NCBI GenBank assembly: GCA_002245135.1 | Contig: NGBS01000876.1 | Coordinates: 62,001 to 126,000, forward strand | Reading direction: 5' to 3' | DNA length: 64,000 nucleotides | From: Proteromonas lacertae | Taxonomy: Eukaryota; Sar; Bigyra; Opalinata; Proteromonadidae | Shown: piece after piece, positions 62,695 through 64,000 of the stretch | Position numbering within the stretch: position 1 is the first letter of the stretch | Layout of the letters: each line of letters starts with the position of its first letter | Translations under genes and position numbers: made by a program | Notes under the pieces: model-generated | Seen by the model: the letters and a program-made list of their open reading frames with translations, nothing else | The model's database searches: none | What the model was told of the DNA's origin: nothing

Positions 62695-62881
62695 TAAAGG
62701 TTATAGTGTATTAATTTACTTGATTTAAGTTAAATATACTATTTATTTATGTTTACGTATGTGTAAATGATGTAATGAAAACAATATTAATTATCAAATA
62801 TTGGTTGATGCAATTTTATTCACTTTTCTAAAAAAACTTGGCTTGATATTTGTTCTTCAAATTATTTTTTTGCTTTTATTA

Positions 62882-64000
62882 ATGGACGAAAAGATCATTT
62901 TAGTATATACATTAAGAATTGTGTATCTCTGTATATTTTTTAATTTATATAGTGATGTTGCTATTGCAATTTTTGTTCTTTTAGCTGCATTATACTACAT
63001 AATGAGATATTTGTATCAAAATAAGGTGAAAAAGAATAAAAATGATGTATTATAATTCAAAATATAATATAGAATTCATTGGTGCTAGGGTTTTTTCATC
63101 CTTACTGTAATTCAGGAGGAGGTGGTGAAAGAGTGTTGTGGTGTGCAATTAAAGCTATTGATGAAATGAGTGCTGATTTAAAAAGAACATTTTCTATCAT
63201 TATTTACACTGGAGATGCTGATGATAAAGAAAAAATCATCCAAAAAGTAAAAAATGTATTTGGAATAGAATTTAGTAAGAATTTAAAAATCGATTTTATC
63301 AAATTAACTAAACGTCGTCTAATAGAAGACAAAAACTACCCTCATTTCACCATTTTAGGTCAATCAGTAGGTTCAATGTTTTTAGCATTAGAAGGAATAG
63401 GACAAATAACACCAGACATATTTATAGACACTACAGGATTAGCATATACCTACCCAATAGCGAAATATATTGGAGATTGTAAAGTAATCAGTTATACTCA
63501 TTATCCAACAATAACAGATAATATGGTAGGATTAGTAAAAGAACAAAAGGTGAATTATAATAACAATCCAATAATAGCCAATAGTCCAGCATTAACAAGA
63601 ATGAAATTAATATATTATAAATTATTTTCATATATTTATAAGATATGTGGAAGATGTAGTGATTTGACATTTGTGAATGGAAGTTGGACTGAAGGACATA
63701 TAAAGAAATTATGGAATTTACCTCCTAATAGTATATTATATTATATTATATTATTTATAAATAGAATTAATAAAATTATATCCACCTTGTGATTGTAGTG
63801 AATATGGAAAATTATCACTTAATAATAAGCGAAAGAATTGGATTTTATCAATAGGTCAATTTAGACCTGAAAAGAATTATCCACTCCAATTGGAAGCTTT
63901 TCGTTTACTATTAGATAAATGTAAAGAAAATAAAAATGAAGAAAAATACAATGATTTGATGTTAATATTAGTAGGAGGAACAAGAAATGAAGATGATGTA
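62882..64000 (+). CDS. ALG11: ALG11 mannosyltransferase, 3' end missing
   Basis: Start at 62882. A transmembrane segment (IAIFVLLAALYYIMRYLY) is followed, after an intron near 63053-63078, by LGFFHPYCNSGGGGERVLW, a diagnostic ALG11 phrase; further landmarks are GQSVGSM, FIDTTGLAYTYP, YTHYPTI, FVNGSWTEGHI, LYPPCDCS and SIGQFRPEKNYPLQL, the nucleotide-sugar-binding region. An intron near 63731-63764 precedes LYPPC. ALG11 adds the fourth and fifth mannose to dolichol-linked Man3GlcNAc2 on the cytosolic ER face, so this organism builds lipid-linked glycans at least to Man5. A small intron near 62920-62951 inside the TM exon is likely but optional. The frame is open at 64000. GGCTTGA at 62840-62846 is 36 bp upstream. 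Confidence 0.9.

Overview
This window is nuclear DNA of a unicellular eukaryote. It is very A+T rich, uses the standard code (genes end in TAA, TAG and TGA) and is densely packed with genes. Almost every gene is cut by tiny introns, mostly 22-45 nt, that start GTATAT or a close variant and end in ATAG. I reconstructed about 36 genes by joining exons across these micro-introns; in most cases the joined length is an exact multiple of three. MORN, EF-hand and coiled-coil proteins would fit a flagellated cell, two N-terminal presequences suggest mitochondria, and a class C receptor with a Venus-flytrap domain points to environmental sensing. I cannot name the species from sequence alone.

Layout. 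1-8.1 kb (minus strand): the 3' truncated class C GPCR, an RBM28/Nop4-like ribosome-biogenesis protein with five RRMs, and two paralogous EF-hand proteins. 8.4-15 kb: a third EF-hand protein with a membrane segment, a small secreted protein, a coiled-coil protein and a RING-H2 ligase in head-to-head arrangement. 15.6-19.8 kb: a large gene with two P-loop NTPase modules of the Crinkler/RHS type. 20-23.4 kb: four tandem four-helix membrane proteins, plus a decayed copy at 15 kb. 23.6-33 kb: a PNUTS-like PP1 regulator, a MORN protein, a mitochondrial helical protein, a Cys-rich protein and a TAT-SF1/Cus2-like splicing factor. 33-41 kb: a mitochondrial aldo/keto-reductase-like protein, a V-ATPase accessory (Ac45/Voa1-like) protein, a frame-broken pseudokinase-LRR gene flanked by an inverted copy of its own 5' end, a CCCH protein and a coiled-coil protein. 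41-47 kb: a receiver-kinase fusion, a WDR5/Swd3-like WD40 protein and an IRE/MAST-type AGC kinase. 48-64 kb: a GPI-anchored surface protein, a coiled-coil protein, MED21, a phosphorylase-like/MTA-SAH deaminase fusion, an FkbM methyltransferase, PLRG1/Prp46, a frame-broken repeat protein, an ANKIB1-type RBR ligase and ALG11 (partial).

The genes are mostly single, independently transcribed units. Nuclear gene expression is well represented (RBM28, PNUTS, TAT-SF1, WDR5, MED21, PLRG1), as are signalling (GPCR, two kinases, EF-hand proteins) and secretory functions (ALG11, Ac45-like, GPI protein). Divergent pairs sit only 46-86 bp apart at several places, so compact two-way promoters are likely, and a GGCTTGA/TCAAGCC word recurs just upstream of many start codons.

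Most unusual: a receiver domain fused to a CAMK-type kinase; a phosphorylase-like domain fused to a prokaryote-type MTA/SAH deaminase; two introns with U12-like signals in one AGC kinase; a double Crinkler-type NTPase; and clustered +1 frame breaks in a few genes. No tRNA, rRNA or CRISPR array was seen.
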